In this document: positions 18,304 to 29,939 of the stretch, piece by piece
Position numbering within the stretch: position 1 is the first letter of the stretch
Layout: each line of letters begins with the position of its first letter
The notes under the pieces: generated by a model
Told to the model about the DNA's origin: nothing
The model's database searches: none
What the model saw: the letters and a program-made list of their open reading frames with translations, nothing else
NCBI GenBank assembly: GCA_947034885.2
Contig: OX344753.2
Coordinates: forward strand, 9,796,001 to 9,860,000
Reading direction: 5' to 3'
From: Thuidium tamariscinum
Lineage: Eukaryota > Streptophyta > Bryopsida > Hypnales > Thuidiaceae
DNA length: 64,000 nucleotides
Position numbers and translations under genes: made by a program

Positions 18304-20798
18304 ATGGAGGTGGAATTCCGTACTCGTGGGATCGCCAGAGCGATTCTGTCGACTCTGACAAGCCCTTTTATCCATATTGCCAGTCTTATCGTTTTCGGGG
18401 TTTTCGACCTCGTGGATCAGATGTTGTGCCCTGTTTTCTCATACCTGGACTGGGTATTTGATAGACGAGAAATTTCTTGTTATTGTCACGAAGAGCTCTC
18501 AAATTTTGAAGCAGACAGCAATAAATTGGCACTCTCGGGATCAGGTGTTGTTAATGATTGTGAATTTTGGGAAGGACAATCAAGTACACTTTATGGCAGG
18601 CGACACAAGCATGGGAGCAGTCGTGTGCACTTTCTTACACTGCACCGATGCCTCAGTGTAGATACATTTGAGCCTTTGAAATCCAGATGCGCGGACCTCA
18701 TTTCCGGTAGGAACCAAAGGAGGATTTGTGATTCTGTCTCCTCCGACAAGGAGCTAGTGTTGAATATGGAGAAGAGCTATTCTACAGACATAGGAGTTTC
18801 ATCATGTCAATTGAGTAATGGACAAATTGCATTCCAGCATAATTCACCTCGAACCTCCTCGCCAAAGGCACGGTGGTCTGACTGTGGCTGTTGCACTTGC
18901 ACCGCATGGCATATGAGCGAAGATCTCTTTGTACGTGTGGGCGGAAAAGGTTAGCTTTCTTGATTTACTGAATATATTAACATAACATCTTAATTTTCTG
19001 TGGTCAAACTGGTATTATTTACTTGTATCCAACCTATTTTGATCTCTGTTTTGTTTGAATTGAACTCTACATGAATACGTTCTAATCCATTTTAAATGTT
19101 CATCATCATTAAAGGGCAAGCTTTGAGAAACTACTTAGCTTGATTTTTCTCAAGGTTCATAGTTTATCAATGAAGGAGCTCTTTCACAGTTCAGCTAAGG
19201 CATTCAGTCGTCGCCAGTGAAATGGAAGGTTGCTTTCAAGCCCCACTTCAAGCTAATTGAGCTCTACAATGTTTGCGAGTTTTACAGGGGCCGCGGTATC
19301 AAGTAGTGAAGATGGCGACGATTCCGAAAACAATGTGATTTTTATCCATGGATTTCTATCGTCTTCCTCGTTCTGGTCGGAAACAGTGTTCCCTGTATTT
19401 TCAGATAACTTGAAGTCGACGCACCGCTTGTTTGCTGTCGATGTACTGGGTTTTGGCAAGAGCCCGAAACCTACCGATTGCCATTATTCAAATGCCGATC
19501 ACATTCAAATGATTCGAAAGTAAGCGTCACTTCCTGATTTCGTGCTGTTTTCCTTAAGTACCAATGGGAAGAATCAAGTTCGCAGTCTCCCTTGCGGTTC
19601 ACTTGTTTACTGCCCGCTGTTTGAACATTTCTTTGTTAACCATTGGCATGATTTATTGATTCCGTGATCTTATGGGTTAAATTTGTCTGCATGGATGCAG
19701 ATCTGTGATTGACCGTTACAAGCTCAAGAAGTATCACCTTGTCGCGCATTCCATGGGCTGCACCATCGCTTTGTCCCTTGCAGGCCAAGATCCTGGTGCT
19801 GTTCGTTCAGTAACACTTATCTCACCGGTAAGAGGATACTGTGTTATTGCTCCAAGGTGCTTTACAAACTGTAAAGCTGGAAGAATTTGAATAAAGGCAA
19901 TGCTGTGATGATTGCCTTGTTGGAGGGGTCTGTGCGATCGTGAAGTCTTCTGTGTTAACGAGGAAGAGGGGAAGTTGGACTTGTGTATTGATGACCTGTC
20001 GACGATAAAGAGCTGTGCGTCACTAATGAAAATGTTTCATCTTTTGTTTCAGCCATATTATCCAGCGATGTCTGGCAGCCAACCATCATTGTTTCTACTG
20101 AAGCGAGTGGCACCGAGGAAGATTTGGCCAACTGTTGCACTTGGCCACTCAATTATGTCGTGGTATGAGCACTTGGGCCGTGTCGTTTGCCTAGTCGTCT
20201 GCAAAAACCACTGGTTTTGGGAGCCCGTCCTGTCATTCACCATCAACAAAATCTTAAGATGGAGGTCAGTTGTTTGATTCTCCCAGCAACCCAGAGTTCC
20301 TCTTTAGTGCCTATAACTTTTGGTGCTTTCTAGGAACTCATTAACCGTCTGAAATGACGGTTTCACAATTCGCCTTTTTCCTCCCCGCATAGTAAGTTAG
20401 TGTGGGAGGTCAAGTTTTCTTGAGATTCGGCTCGACATTCTTGGTTTTAAAGCTAACCAGTAGGCCGGTTTTGTCTCAACAGAGTACCACATTTTCTCGT
20501 GCACGATTTCATGCAACATACGCACAATACAGCTTGGCACAACTTTCACAACACTATATGTTCTGGTGCTTATACCACGGAGTGGAGTATGAAGGTCTTG
20601 CAGAAAGCAGGAAAACATGTCAGGGTTATCCATGGCGATGACGACAACATTTGCCCACTTCAGTGCGGCGTAGACTTGAAGGGAACCTACTCAAATGTAT
20701 CTCTCTCAGTAATACCTGGAGCTAATCATGTCAACATCTTAGTGGGTAGGGAGCAACAAATGGCACTGGAACTCGAGGAAGAGATACTCGGGTCGTAG
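18304..20798 (+). CDS. BODYGUARD-like alpha/beta hydrolase, copy 1
   Basis: Predicted 510-residue alpha/beta hydrolase of the BODYGUARD family, whose Arabidopsis members are needed for cutin and cuticle formation. Exons: 18304-18949, 19288-19519, 19701-19827, 20053-20264, 20483-20798, with intron phases 1, 2, 0, 2. A hydrophobic N-terminal anchor (about residues 18-48, ending DQMLCPVF) leads to a linker and the family Cys motif WSDCGCCTCTAW (about residues 196-207). The catalytic domain shows the oxyanion block HGFLSSSSFW, the VDVLGFGKSPKP block, nucleophile S310 in AHSMG, acid D460 in HGDDDNICP and H488 in GANHV, so the triad looks complete. The linker before the Cys motif is longer than in copy 2. 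Natural substrate is not established for the family. A paralogue follows at 26192. Confidence 0.94.
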
Positions 20799-22155
20799 AC
20801 GGAAATTAAAGGAGTATGCCATTACTGCCTCAGATCTTCGAATGTTCTCAACATGCATTGACTCATACCTGTAAAATATCATGTCTGTGACCGCACATGG
20901 TCCTCCGTCCTCCTCCTGGATGTACCTCCATTCCTCCTATCAATAAGATAGTGCATTTCTTTCAGGCATAGGACGGAACAGAGGATGCTCTTTCTCGTTT
21001 CTTGTGCAGGTGCTGCACAAGGTGGGCGAGGACAATCAATCCACTTTGATGCCGACTGCCTGCCACCAAATTTGCGAGAGCGGCTGCGAAAGAGTAGTTT
21101 TTGTTACATCTGAATAGTATCGTTTTGTGATGCCCTGTGTTTTGTTAGAGTCAGATTTAAGAAATTACATGTGAGCACAGTTTGCAACCTCTCGACTGAG
21201 TGCAAGACATCTGTCTTTATATGAACAATCTTGTGACGTTGTCACTACAATTTACCTTCAAATTCCTCTTTGGGGGGGCTATATTTTCTTGTATAATTGT
21301 GTACTTTTTATATGGCAATACCTATTTGAAATTCAATTAGTTGCACTTTGTAGGTTCAAATCTTCGGAAACCTTAAATTTGTATGTTCCCTCTACAATTG
21401 ATGGAATTAGTCATGGTGTTCCAAAGGCCATCAATTGTAGAAGGATATCAAGAACACTAATTGGGCACCTGAGACTACAAGATGGAAAAAATCATTTTTT
21501 CATCTAATATTTTTTTGCAAGTTGTTTGAGTAAATTGTAGAAGCAGACTACCTAGGAAGGCAATTGTTAGGTTAGCTGCCATGGTACACTTCTAAAGAAT
21601 AGTTTTGCAAATTCTTTCATAATGGTAATATTGACTTTCTTAAAGAAGATGCTTACTTTATGGATCAACCTAACATGTAGTGTATTTTGGACATTTCTTG
21701 CTATGCACTTGTAATGTGCATTTTAGTCATAAAAACAATATTTTTGAACTTGGGTCCAACTATTGAAATGAATCTTATCAAGTAGAGTTTCCACTCCAAT
21801 CAAAAAAATTGAAAATCTCTAAATTTTATAGCAATATGAATTTTAGGCCTATTACCATTGTTTGTTTATTTATTGAAATATTAGACTAATATGATAACTC
21901 TAGTTCATACTATAATGTTACACACTATAGTACACATCTACAAAGAAAATTTCAAGGTTTTTTTAGTATAATTTTTACTTATATGAATTCTCGTCATTTT
22001 TTTCTTAAAGAATTCAAATTGATTTCAAATGTTCCCTTGGAAAATTTTAAAATTTTATAAATTGCAGTAGATATAATGATGAATGAATTCATCTTTGAAA
22101 AATAAATATAAATTCCTTCATTCATATCCCATTGCAAAATGGCAACAAACAAAGT
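20799..22155. other. 3' flank and AT-rich intergenic DNA
   Basis: The first 450 bases probably contain the 3' UTR of the hydrolase. From about 21270 on the DNA is AT-rich. A 72-codon open frame at 21289-21507 has no recognisable motif and I do not call it a gene. Confidence 0.5.
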
Positions 22156-22429
22156 CATTTTGAGGGCAAAAGAAGATTGCAAGTTCCTAAATTGCGAGAA
22201 CGCATAAACTATTGCAAGAATGTAGGAACGCAAACAGTTGGCGTGGTTAAGAGTGTGCCATGTCATCAATTTTTTAATTTTAAATTTGGAATTTTTTTTG
22301 CATTTTAGGACCAACATTTTTTAATTTTTTAATTTTTTAATTTAAAAAAATGATGGTCTAATAGCGGCCAGTAGTATCAGGAATGGTTTCGAGAACAAGC
22401 CTAAAACATGCCTCAAATTTCTTCTAATG
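22156..22429 (-). mobile_element. MITE-like element, CATTAGGGGAGATTTGAGG family, copy 1
   Basis: About 274 bases. The right end GCCTCAAATTTCTTCTAATG matches the terminal sequence of the copies at 48793 and 24391. The left end is degenerate (TCATTTTGAGGGC). The interior has the same order of parts as the sister copies: a block like AGTTCC..GAACGC, an AT-rich middle and a GGTTTCGAGAAC-like block. Confidence 0.6.
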
Positions 22430-24001
22430 GATGGATACCATATGCTACTAGTAAGTTGAATACATCTAAAACAAATATTTATGTAAAGTCCAAAAGCAAG
22501 ATTAGGCAAGATTAAATTAATTAATGATATTTAGACAACCATTCAAAATTAATCAAGGTATAGACATTTGGGTTGATGTAGATTATACTTCATTTAATGG
22601 TTTTAAAGAGGACAAGAGGTCATTTGTTTATAAAATGTATAGAATATTGAGTAATGCTTGTTATAAAGAGCCAACACATATCTCTAGAGAAGGATATTGA
22701 GATTTTTTTAATTAATTTTGATTTCAAAATATTAGGCAAAAGACATGGATAATTCCCCCAAAAATTAAGCAAGGAATTATCATTATTATTTATCAACGAA
22801 CGTACTAATAAGGTATGGTAGTGAGACTTGAAATTAGTGGTCATGGATCCATCGTTTGGAGGTTTAAAAAACTTCCTAAAGTATATTCCTACTAAAGAGG
22901 AATATTTCAAATTTGAGATGAAGAGTAAATAAACCCTACTATGATTGAAGGTTGAAATTTGACAGAAAAAATTTTGGATGAATTTTCCCACTCCATTGTA
23001 ATATAGTTATGTCATCTAGTTATAGTATCCCTCTTTGTCATGAATGTCTTTTTGGAAGGCTTCTTGCAAGTATGAATAATAAAATTGGTGCATTCAATAA
23101 TATATTTTATTGAATCAAAGGTTTTTAATACCCCTTGAATAATTTAAAAGTTGTGGAAGTAAAAGTAATACTATTTAAATTTAGACCATTGAAAAAAATT
23201 TGAATATTGAAAGTCATGATGACTTTAATGATTCAATTTTGTCCCTAGATGAATGAATTTATGACCTCACTAAGTGCAATTGTTGAAGTATCACTAATTC
23301 CACATTCCAACTACACCATTGAAAGTCTTAAGATGAAAAATAAATTTCCTTTTAAAGATAGTAATCTTTCCAAAACCTTCCTAAAATGAATTTGTCATGT
23401 AATGATTTTTAATGAATGTTATTAACCCCTATTTAAGCATTGAGATTCATCTCCAAAATTTATGATTTTGGAAAAGTCATCATAAAGTACTACTAGAAAG
23501 CATATTTTGAAATTGAGATAGGAATAAGAGTTGTAGAGTTTGAGTTGTAGACTCTATCCATAGTTAGATTCATCAATGCTATCACCAATATTTTTTTATA
23601 AATTTAAAAATTAAAAATTAAAAATTCCTTCTAAATTCAATTATTAGCAAAATATTTTCATTTTTCTATCAATTTTGTTGGAATGGATTTTAAATGACGT
23701 TATCTTCAAATGGTGATTTTTTGAAATTTTTGTGCTCTTAAAATCTTTGACTTCATTTTTGCAATTCCATATTTGAACTAGAGTCAATACAATTTTGGCT
23801 TGGTCAATCACTTGATAATCTTCTACATTTGTAATTTAAAAAAAATATGTACACTAATAATGCCAAATCCAACCTTTGGATAGGACAACAACTTTATAAA
23901 GTATCTCTTAAAATTAGGATGACTTTCATCCAAGCTATAATGAGAAAGAAATAAGAGTTTCAATCTATATACTATTGTTCAAAAATTAGATGTTGGTGTG
24001 C
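22430..24001. repeat. AT-rich DNA including a reverse copy of the 13065-13720 repeat
   Basis: Bases 23525-23955 correspond in reverse orientation to 13065-13720 without its 230-base insertion. Shared phrases include GAACTAGAGTCAAT and CCTTTGGATAGGAC. Nothing gene-like is seen in 22430-23520. Confidence 0.65.
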
Positions 24002-24343
24002 CATAAGAGGATTTTTGGGCCCCTAGAAGACCGTTTCAGGGGTGTTCCCTGAAATTGTTCCCATTGCTACAGACCAACCCCCTGCTGGTCTGAATTTTTG
24101 AATTTTGAAAAAAAAAATTAAAATTTTTTTTTCAAAAAACTTCAGAATGTATTAAAGAAGAAAAAAATGATTTCAAAAAAATATTTTAAAAATATTTAAT
24201 ATTTGATTAAAATTAATAAAAAAATATTATTTTCTGACGTGGCAATCGCTCGACCACATCAGCATCGCGTTCCCAAAGTTCCCAATGCATTCCCAGCGTT
24301 TGGGAACTCGCAGTCTTATACAGCAGCTGAAAATCCTCTTATG
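24002..24343 (+). mobile_element. MITE-like element, copy 2
   Basis: About 342 bases, bounded by CATAAGAGGATTTTTGGG and the near-complement CTGAAAATCCTCTTATG. The interior has the family order: GACCGTTTCAGGGGTGTTCC-like block, an AT-rich middle, then a TTTGGGAACTCGCAGTCTT-like block. No protein frame. Confidence 0.75.
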
Positions 24344-24390
24344 TTTATAGTTAAGCCAAAAATTATTCTCGTAGAGACACAAATGAATTT

Positions 24391-24688
24391 CATTAGCAGA
24401 GATTTGAAGGCAAAGGATGGCCGTTTCAAAGTTGTTTCCATACTTGTTCCTTGTATTGACCAAAAACAATAGATCAACCTATAATGGTTTAATTTTTAAT
24501 TTTTTAATTTTCAAAATTTTCAAAAATTATTAAGAAATCTAAAAATGATTTTTAAAATAAATTAAAATAATAATAATTCTAACATAACAATCTATCAACT
24601 ACATTAGATTGTTGATGTGGCGTGTTCCTACAATTTGGGAACTCAAGATAATTCATGGTTTTCTAATGCCCTCAAATCTCTCCTAATG
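24391..24688 (+). mobile_element. MITE-like element, copy 3
   Basis: About 298 bases, from CATTAGCAGAGATTTGAAGGC to GCCCTCAAATCTCTCCTAATG, a near-perfect inverted repeat. It lies only 47 bases from copy 2, in the same orientation, and shares the GGCCGTTTCAAAGTTGTTTCC and TTTGGGAACTC blocks. Confidence 0.8.
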
Positions 24689-24943
24689 TAGAAATAACCT
24701 AATTTTTTCTCAACTTCATTTGAAACACATACTTATTTGCTTGAATTTGAAACTTGAAATTTTAAGGGATATTAGATATAATATTGAAGAGTTTACATCC
24801 ACACCATTATTTATAGTATAAATTTTTTTAATTTATTCCTACTAGTACAAAAGAAAGCTCTATAACCATCATTAATTGCACTAGTGATTGAATTTTGAAT
24901 ATAAAAAATTAGAAAGATTTGCAAAGCTTTCAAGTTGGAGTTC

Positions 24944-25612
24944 AAGATGTTCAACAACATAATCTAGGGAGATGTCCAAACTTCCCATTACCATCATTTA
25001 TTATGAATGATATGCATCCTACTCTTGGTTTTTTCATAGACTACATTGTTTATTTATTTATTTTTGAAACAATTGATAATCACTTTATTTGAGTGCCATT
25101 AACAAAAAACAAACCAACACTAGAGCATTACGTAAGGGTTGCTCCACTGTATTTCCATAATGATACAAATTTTCATTTGCTTCAAACATAAAATAATAAG
25201 ACTTGTGGGACCTCGAGAATCACCGACAAAAATCAACGTAAATTAAATACCAGCACCTTAAACATACTAAATAATATCTCTTGAACATAAATATTTAAAT
25301 TTAGGATCTTTACAAAGATTTCTTTTTATTATATTATAGTTTCGTTTTGTTCCTAAAGATGTTCAACGGCATAAGTTAGGAAGATGTCCAAGTGTCCCAT
25401 TACCGACATTTATTATGAATGATACGCATCCCTCTCTTGAGTATTTCATGGACGATATTATTATTATTATTTTTTGAAACAATTGGTGACCACTTTATTC
25501 CAATGCCATTAACAAAAAAACAAACCATCACCAGAGCATTACGTAAGGGCTGCTCCACTGTATTTCCATAATGACACAAATTTCTGTTTGCTTCAAGACA
25601 TACAATAAAATA
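24944..25612. repeat. Direct duplication of about 255 bp, spaced about 410 bp
   Basis: Copy one is about 24944-25200 and copy two about 25356-25612. Both start AAGATGTTCAAC and share long runs, such as GAGCATTACGTAAGGG followed by CTGCTCCACTGTATTTCC. They differ by scattered substitutions and small indels, so the duplication is not recent. No open frame explains it. Confidence 0.85.
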
Positions 25613-26191
25613 AAAATAAAAATAAAAATAAAGTTAAAGGTGCCGTCTCAAACCTTCATGAAACGTTTCAATTGTGCACACAAGCCGTAAGTTACTTCAC
25701 AGCTTCCCGCCGTCCCTGACGTCATGCCCCCCACCTTCCCCGAATCCCCGCTTCTGTACTAATTCCTTCATGCAAAAAACAGCACAGTAGCAAACCAATC
25801 AATTGACGCCATCTATACATCCACGTCACCCATTTTCCAGTCCACGTCACTTCGTCTCCCCTGTTTCACCACCCCGTGGCAGCTGACCGACAGCGAACAA
25901 CCGTCACCCCAAATGCGCGCTCCATCTCCTCTCACACATTTTAGTCGTTGTCACGATGATTGTTCCCGAAAGAATCATCGCAACGGGATGCTTCCTGCGA
26001 GCACTGTAGAAATGAAGTCGCAATCCACCAAAAACTTCAGTCAAGGAATCCCTCTGTTCATTACAGGAATTGCGAGAGTGTCAGAGCTCTCACGCTTACT
26101 CTGAATGAATATTCACAATTGTGACGTATCGTTTTGTGGGTACAACCCTACCCTGACTGAAGAATTGGAAGCTTGTCGAAGGAATTTCGGA
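25613..26191 (+). promoter_or_regulatory. Upstream region of the second BODYGUARD-like gene
   Basis: Composition changes from AT-rich to GC-richer at about 25690, where several CCACGTCACC/CCACGTCACT type ACGT-core phrases occur (about 25820-25850), resembling plant bZIP-binding cores. A start codon at 26105 is in frame with the gene, so part of this stretch could be coding. Confidence 0.4.
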
Positions 26192-29100
26192 ATGAAGAGG
26201 TGGAAGATGGTGACATTTCGCTCTCCATTGCGATTGTTTCACACGGCGATCCATGCCATTGTGTTCGGGTTCTGTGACTTGGCAGACTGGCTGCTGTGTC
26301 CCGTGTTTCGGTTCCTGGACCGGCATTTGGACAAAAACGCCTCCCCACCTTGCCATTGTACGCCGCCAAGTCAGGCGATTGGAACTTATGAAGCGCTGGA
26401 GTTTTTGACGGAGCCCTGTCATACGCTCTATGAGCGGCAGAGGAAGTGGGGATGGCGGACGGCGGCGGGAGAATCGGGGGACGCTGCTGTTGCTGAGAAG
26501 GTTCTGGGGAGGTGGAAGGCGGCAACGAGATCGGTGGAGAAGAGGAGTGCGCGGAATGGGACGTGTTGGTCTGATTGCGGGTGCGCGACGTGTACTGCTT
26601 GGATCACTCGAGAGAATCTGCTTTACGTTCATGCTGATTATCAAGGTGTGTGTGTCTCCGCCGTAATTTAAAGGTTGTGAGGTGCTCATTTTGAGTTTTC
26701 AGCGTAGGGTTAGAAGTCTCAACGGTCTAACAGGCGCCGTGTTCTATCCGGTAGTTTGGAGGGTCATATTCTGATCTTGATTGTTCAAGTTTAATTATTT
26801 TGGACTCTTCACTGATTCTGGCTATATGCACTGTGACCCGGCCTGAATTGTATTTTTCATAATCAAGAGAAACTCCTTTACGGTCATGGTTTTTATCAAG
26901 GGCGTGTTTCTCATTGTCCTGTCGACAGAGTTTAATTGTGAGGTTGGCTTTTGGGAGTTTTCAGCGGAGGGTTTTACACCCTAAGTTTGCGTAAGGTCAT
27001 ATGAGGTTTTCTTTTGTTCAATTTTCAATTTTTTTTAACCAACACATGCAATGTTCTGCACTGATTCGAGGGATATAAAACTTGACCCTATTTTGCAAAC
27101 ATGATCGATTAAATTGGTGGTTTCAGAACCGTGAATGCTTTAGGGTTTACCAACCGTCCTGGTGTGCAGATTTCGCTCTACGCAATGGTGAGGACTTGGA
27201 TGCGGCATCAGCCGTGAACAATGTGATCTTCCTTCATGGGTTTCTATCGTCGTCATCGTTCTGGGTGGACACGGTGCTTCCCCATTTGTCGAAGGAAGTG
27301 CGATCTTCGCATCGCTTGTTCGCTGTGGATGTGCTTGGCTTTGGCAAAAGCCCGCGACCGGACAACTCGTTGTACACGAACGCCGAGCATGTGGACATGA
27401 TCCGAAGGTGCGTTGGAGGACCGTGTTGATATCATCTCTGGCATGTGCTCTGGTTCTTGAGTATGTATCCGACGTCTGTTGGAAGTGGGTCGATTTTTAT
27501 TTATTAATTCTCTTGTTGAAAAATGAAAGACAATTTCAATGGACCAAAGAATGTGACATTGGATAATCTATGCAAAAGGTATAGGGGGTTAAAGTTTTAC
27601 CAGTAGATGTTCTGAGAGTGCCGCTTATTCAAATGTTGAGGTAGTGTGTATCTTCTTAATCAATATGTACGTTTTTTCTAGGAGTTTAGGGTGGCGTTTT
27701 GGGTGCCCGTGACGATCTTGTGTGTGCGTACCTTAGAGAACCCTTATTGAGCACCTTTGGATTGGCATCAGAGGAATTTCTGTGAACCTTGTTTTGCAAA
27801 GTCGAGTTCAAACTGATCAATTGAGAGCTTCTCAAATCATTATCTTCACATGCGAGAATGTTTAAAGTTCAGCTGTGCTCTGATTTGTCATGACTTTGCC
27901 GCATATTACTTTAAGTTCACGCTATTTTCGGAAGGTGGCATGCTGTTGTTACTGTAGAATGTGATATTCCTGTGTTAAATTTGGGTGGATCGCAAATACG
28001 CAGCATATGCTTGAAGAGTGGATAGATGTGCTCATAAGATTTAGAATATGACCATTGTTTCAGATCTGTACTGAAGAAATATGGAATTAGGAAGTTTCAC
28101 CTGGTGGCGCACTCCATGGGCTGTACTATTGCGTTAGCCTTGGCTGGGAATGACCCAGATGCTGTAAAATCCATCACAATTCTTGCGCCGGTAAGGTGCT
28201 TCTGATGTGGCTTGCTTGTACTATTTCGTTTGCTGTCAATGTGTCTTCACATTCTAAATCAGTTGTGATCGCCCACTGTCTTTTGCTGTGGTTGGCAGTA
28301 ATAATAGTTTGCTCGAGTACCAACGCTTACATTCTTGAACTCAAGATGTGAGAGGATTTGTGCCAAAGAAAAGAAGATGCCAAAGAAGTAGAGCATCTTG
28401 GATACTTTGATTATTTCTAAGCCCAAGGTGTTTGCAAGAATGTTATGGTCAAGAGAAAGTGGTGTGAGAACATAAGTGAGAACACTATCTGCTTGAAGTA
28501 ATTAATATATGCGGGAGTGTGGTTTTTTGGAGATCAGTAGAGTGGTGGAACTACCAGAGCATAATCTACCGAAATCAAATTAATTTCGCTGTAATGTATG
28601 AGTTCATTGTCTAGTTTCAAAGTAGGAGATCGTAGATGACTGTTAATGACTGTAGACAGTTTTGTTTCTATTCAAAGATCAGTAATCATAATGTTTAGCC
28701 GAGTCATGCTTATACTATTTATAACTAAATGCAACCAAGTGTAAGAATGGATGAGTTGCTATTCGTAACGGTATTAATATAGGAGACGGGGTCAGGTCGC
28801 TAACGGTTTTAGTACTCTTTTCCTTAGGTGAAGGATAGACAGTGAGCCTTGTCAATCACGAAATTTCATCTAGTAATGACTGTTCTGATGGCTGGGTCTC
28901 ACACTAATGTAATGCTCGAAAATGGCGGAACTTTTTGTTAACAATCATTTTGTGCAGCAATATTTTCCAACGAGACCAGGTGTGCCGCCTGCATCGTATG
29001 TTTTGAGCAATGTGGCACCGCAGAAGATCTGGCCCTTTTTCGCATTTGTCCACTCGCTCATGTCCTGGTACGAGCATCTGGGAAGAGTGGTGTGCCTTGT

Positions 29101-29939
29101 GTTTTGCAAGCACCACAGATTCTGGATCCCGCTCATGACATTCTTCGCCAAACGTTTTGGCTGCAGGTTCTTGAGCTTGACCTCCATCTTGTTGTTAAAA
29201 TAATCTTTGTCATATTAGTTGTATGGCATTGGCACCTTACAGGACGTGTTCATATGGAAGCCTCCCTATGAATTGTGGGGGCCTCTTTGTGAATTGCATC
29301 ATGCTTATCTTGCCTCTCCATGATCAATCTCGATTAGATGTTGACTAAAAATTCTTGAACAATCTAGCTTTACCGAATACCATGTTGAAGTCAAGTAGTC
29401 TTACCGAGTAAGTAAGACAATTGGACGTCATTGTCATGCATTCATTGTAAGGTAGGCATACCCAAAACTAAGATAGTGTACCACTCTCATACATTTAAAA
29501 TCCCTCAATGCGTTGGTGGAGGGTACTCTTAACTCTTGCAGTTCACCAAATTTGGGTATTGCGAATCCATGTCTCATCACGTGAGCCCCGTGTGTGCAGA
29601 ATGCCATCTTCCTTCATACATGATTACATGCAGCACAGCCATAGTTCAGCCTTCAAGATGTTCCACAACACCATCTGCGCTGGACCTTTTGTGATGGAGC
29701 ACTCGATGGAACAGCTTGCAAGAGCTGGCCGGCATGTCCATGTTATTCATGGAGAAGCCGATGCGACGTGCTCCGTTGAATGTGGAGTTGCTCTCAGTAG
29801 GAAATTCTCTAACGTGACTCTGTCCAGAATACCAGGAGCTGGTCACACGACGGTTGTCTTGGGCCGAGAGCAGGAGCTCGCTCGGGAGTTAGAGGCTCAA
29901 ATTCTTGGTCATTATCGAGTGGAGCCCAATGCTTTATAA
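26192..29939 (+). CDS. BODYGUARD-like alpha/beta hydrolase, copy 2
   Basis: Predicted 455-residue paralogue of the gene at 18304. Exons: 26192-26645, 27170-27407, 28064-28190, 28958-29166, 29600-29939, with the same intron phases (1, 2, 0, 2). I chose the start at 26192 because it puts the hydrophobic anchor (LFHTAIHAIVFGF) close to the N terminus as in copy 1; an in-frame ATG at 26105 would add 29 residues. The Cys motif is WSDCGCATCTAW. Catalytic blocks are HGFLSSSSFW, VDVLGFGKSPRP, S248 in AHSMG, D397 in HGEADATCS and H425 in GAGHT. The Pro that normally ends the HGxxDxxxP block, present in copy 1, is Ser here. Introns are longer and the exons GC-richer than in copy 1. The same cuticle role is inferred from family only. 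Confidence 0.93.
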
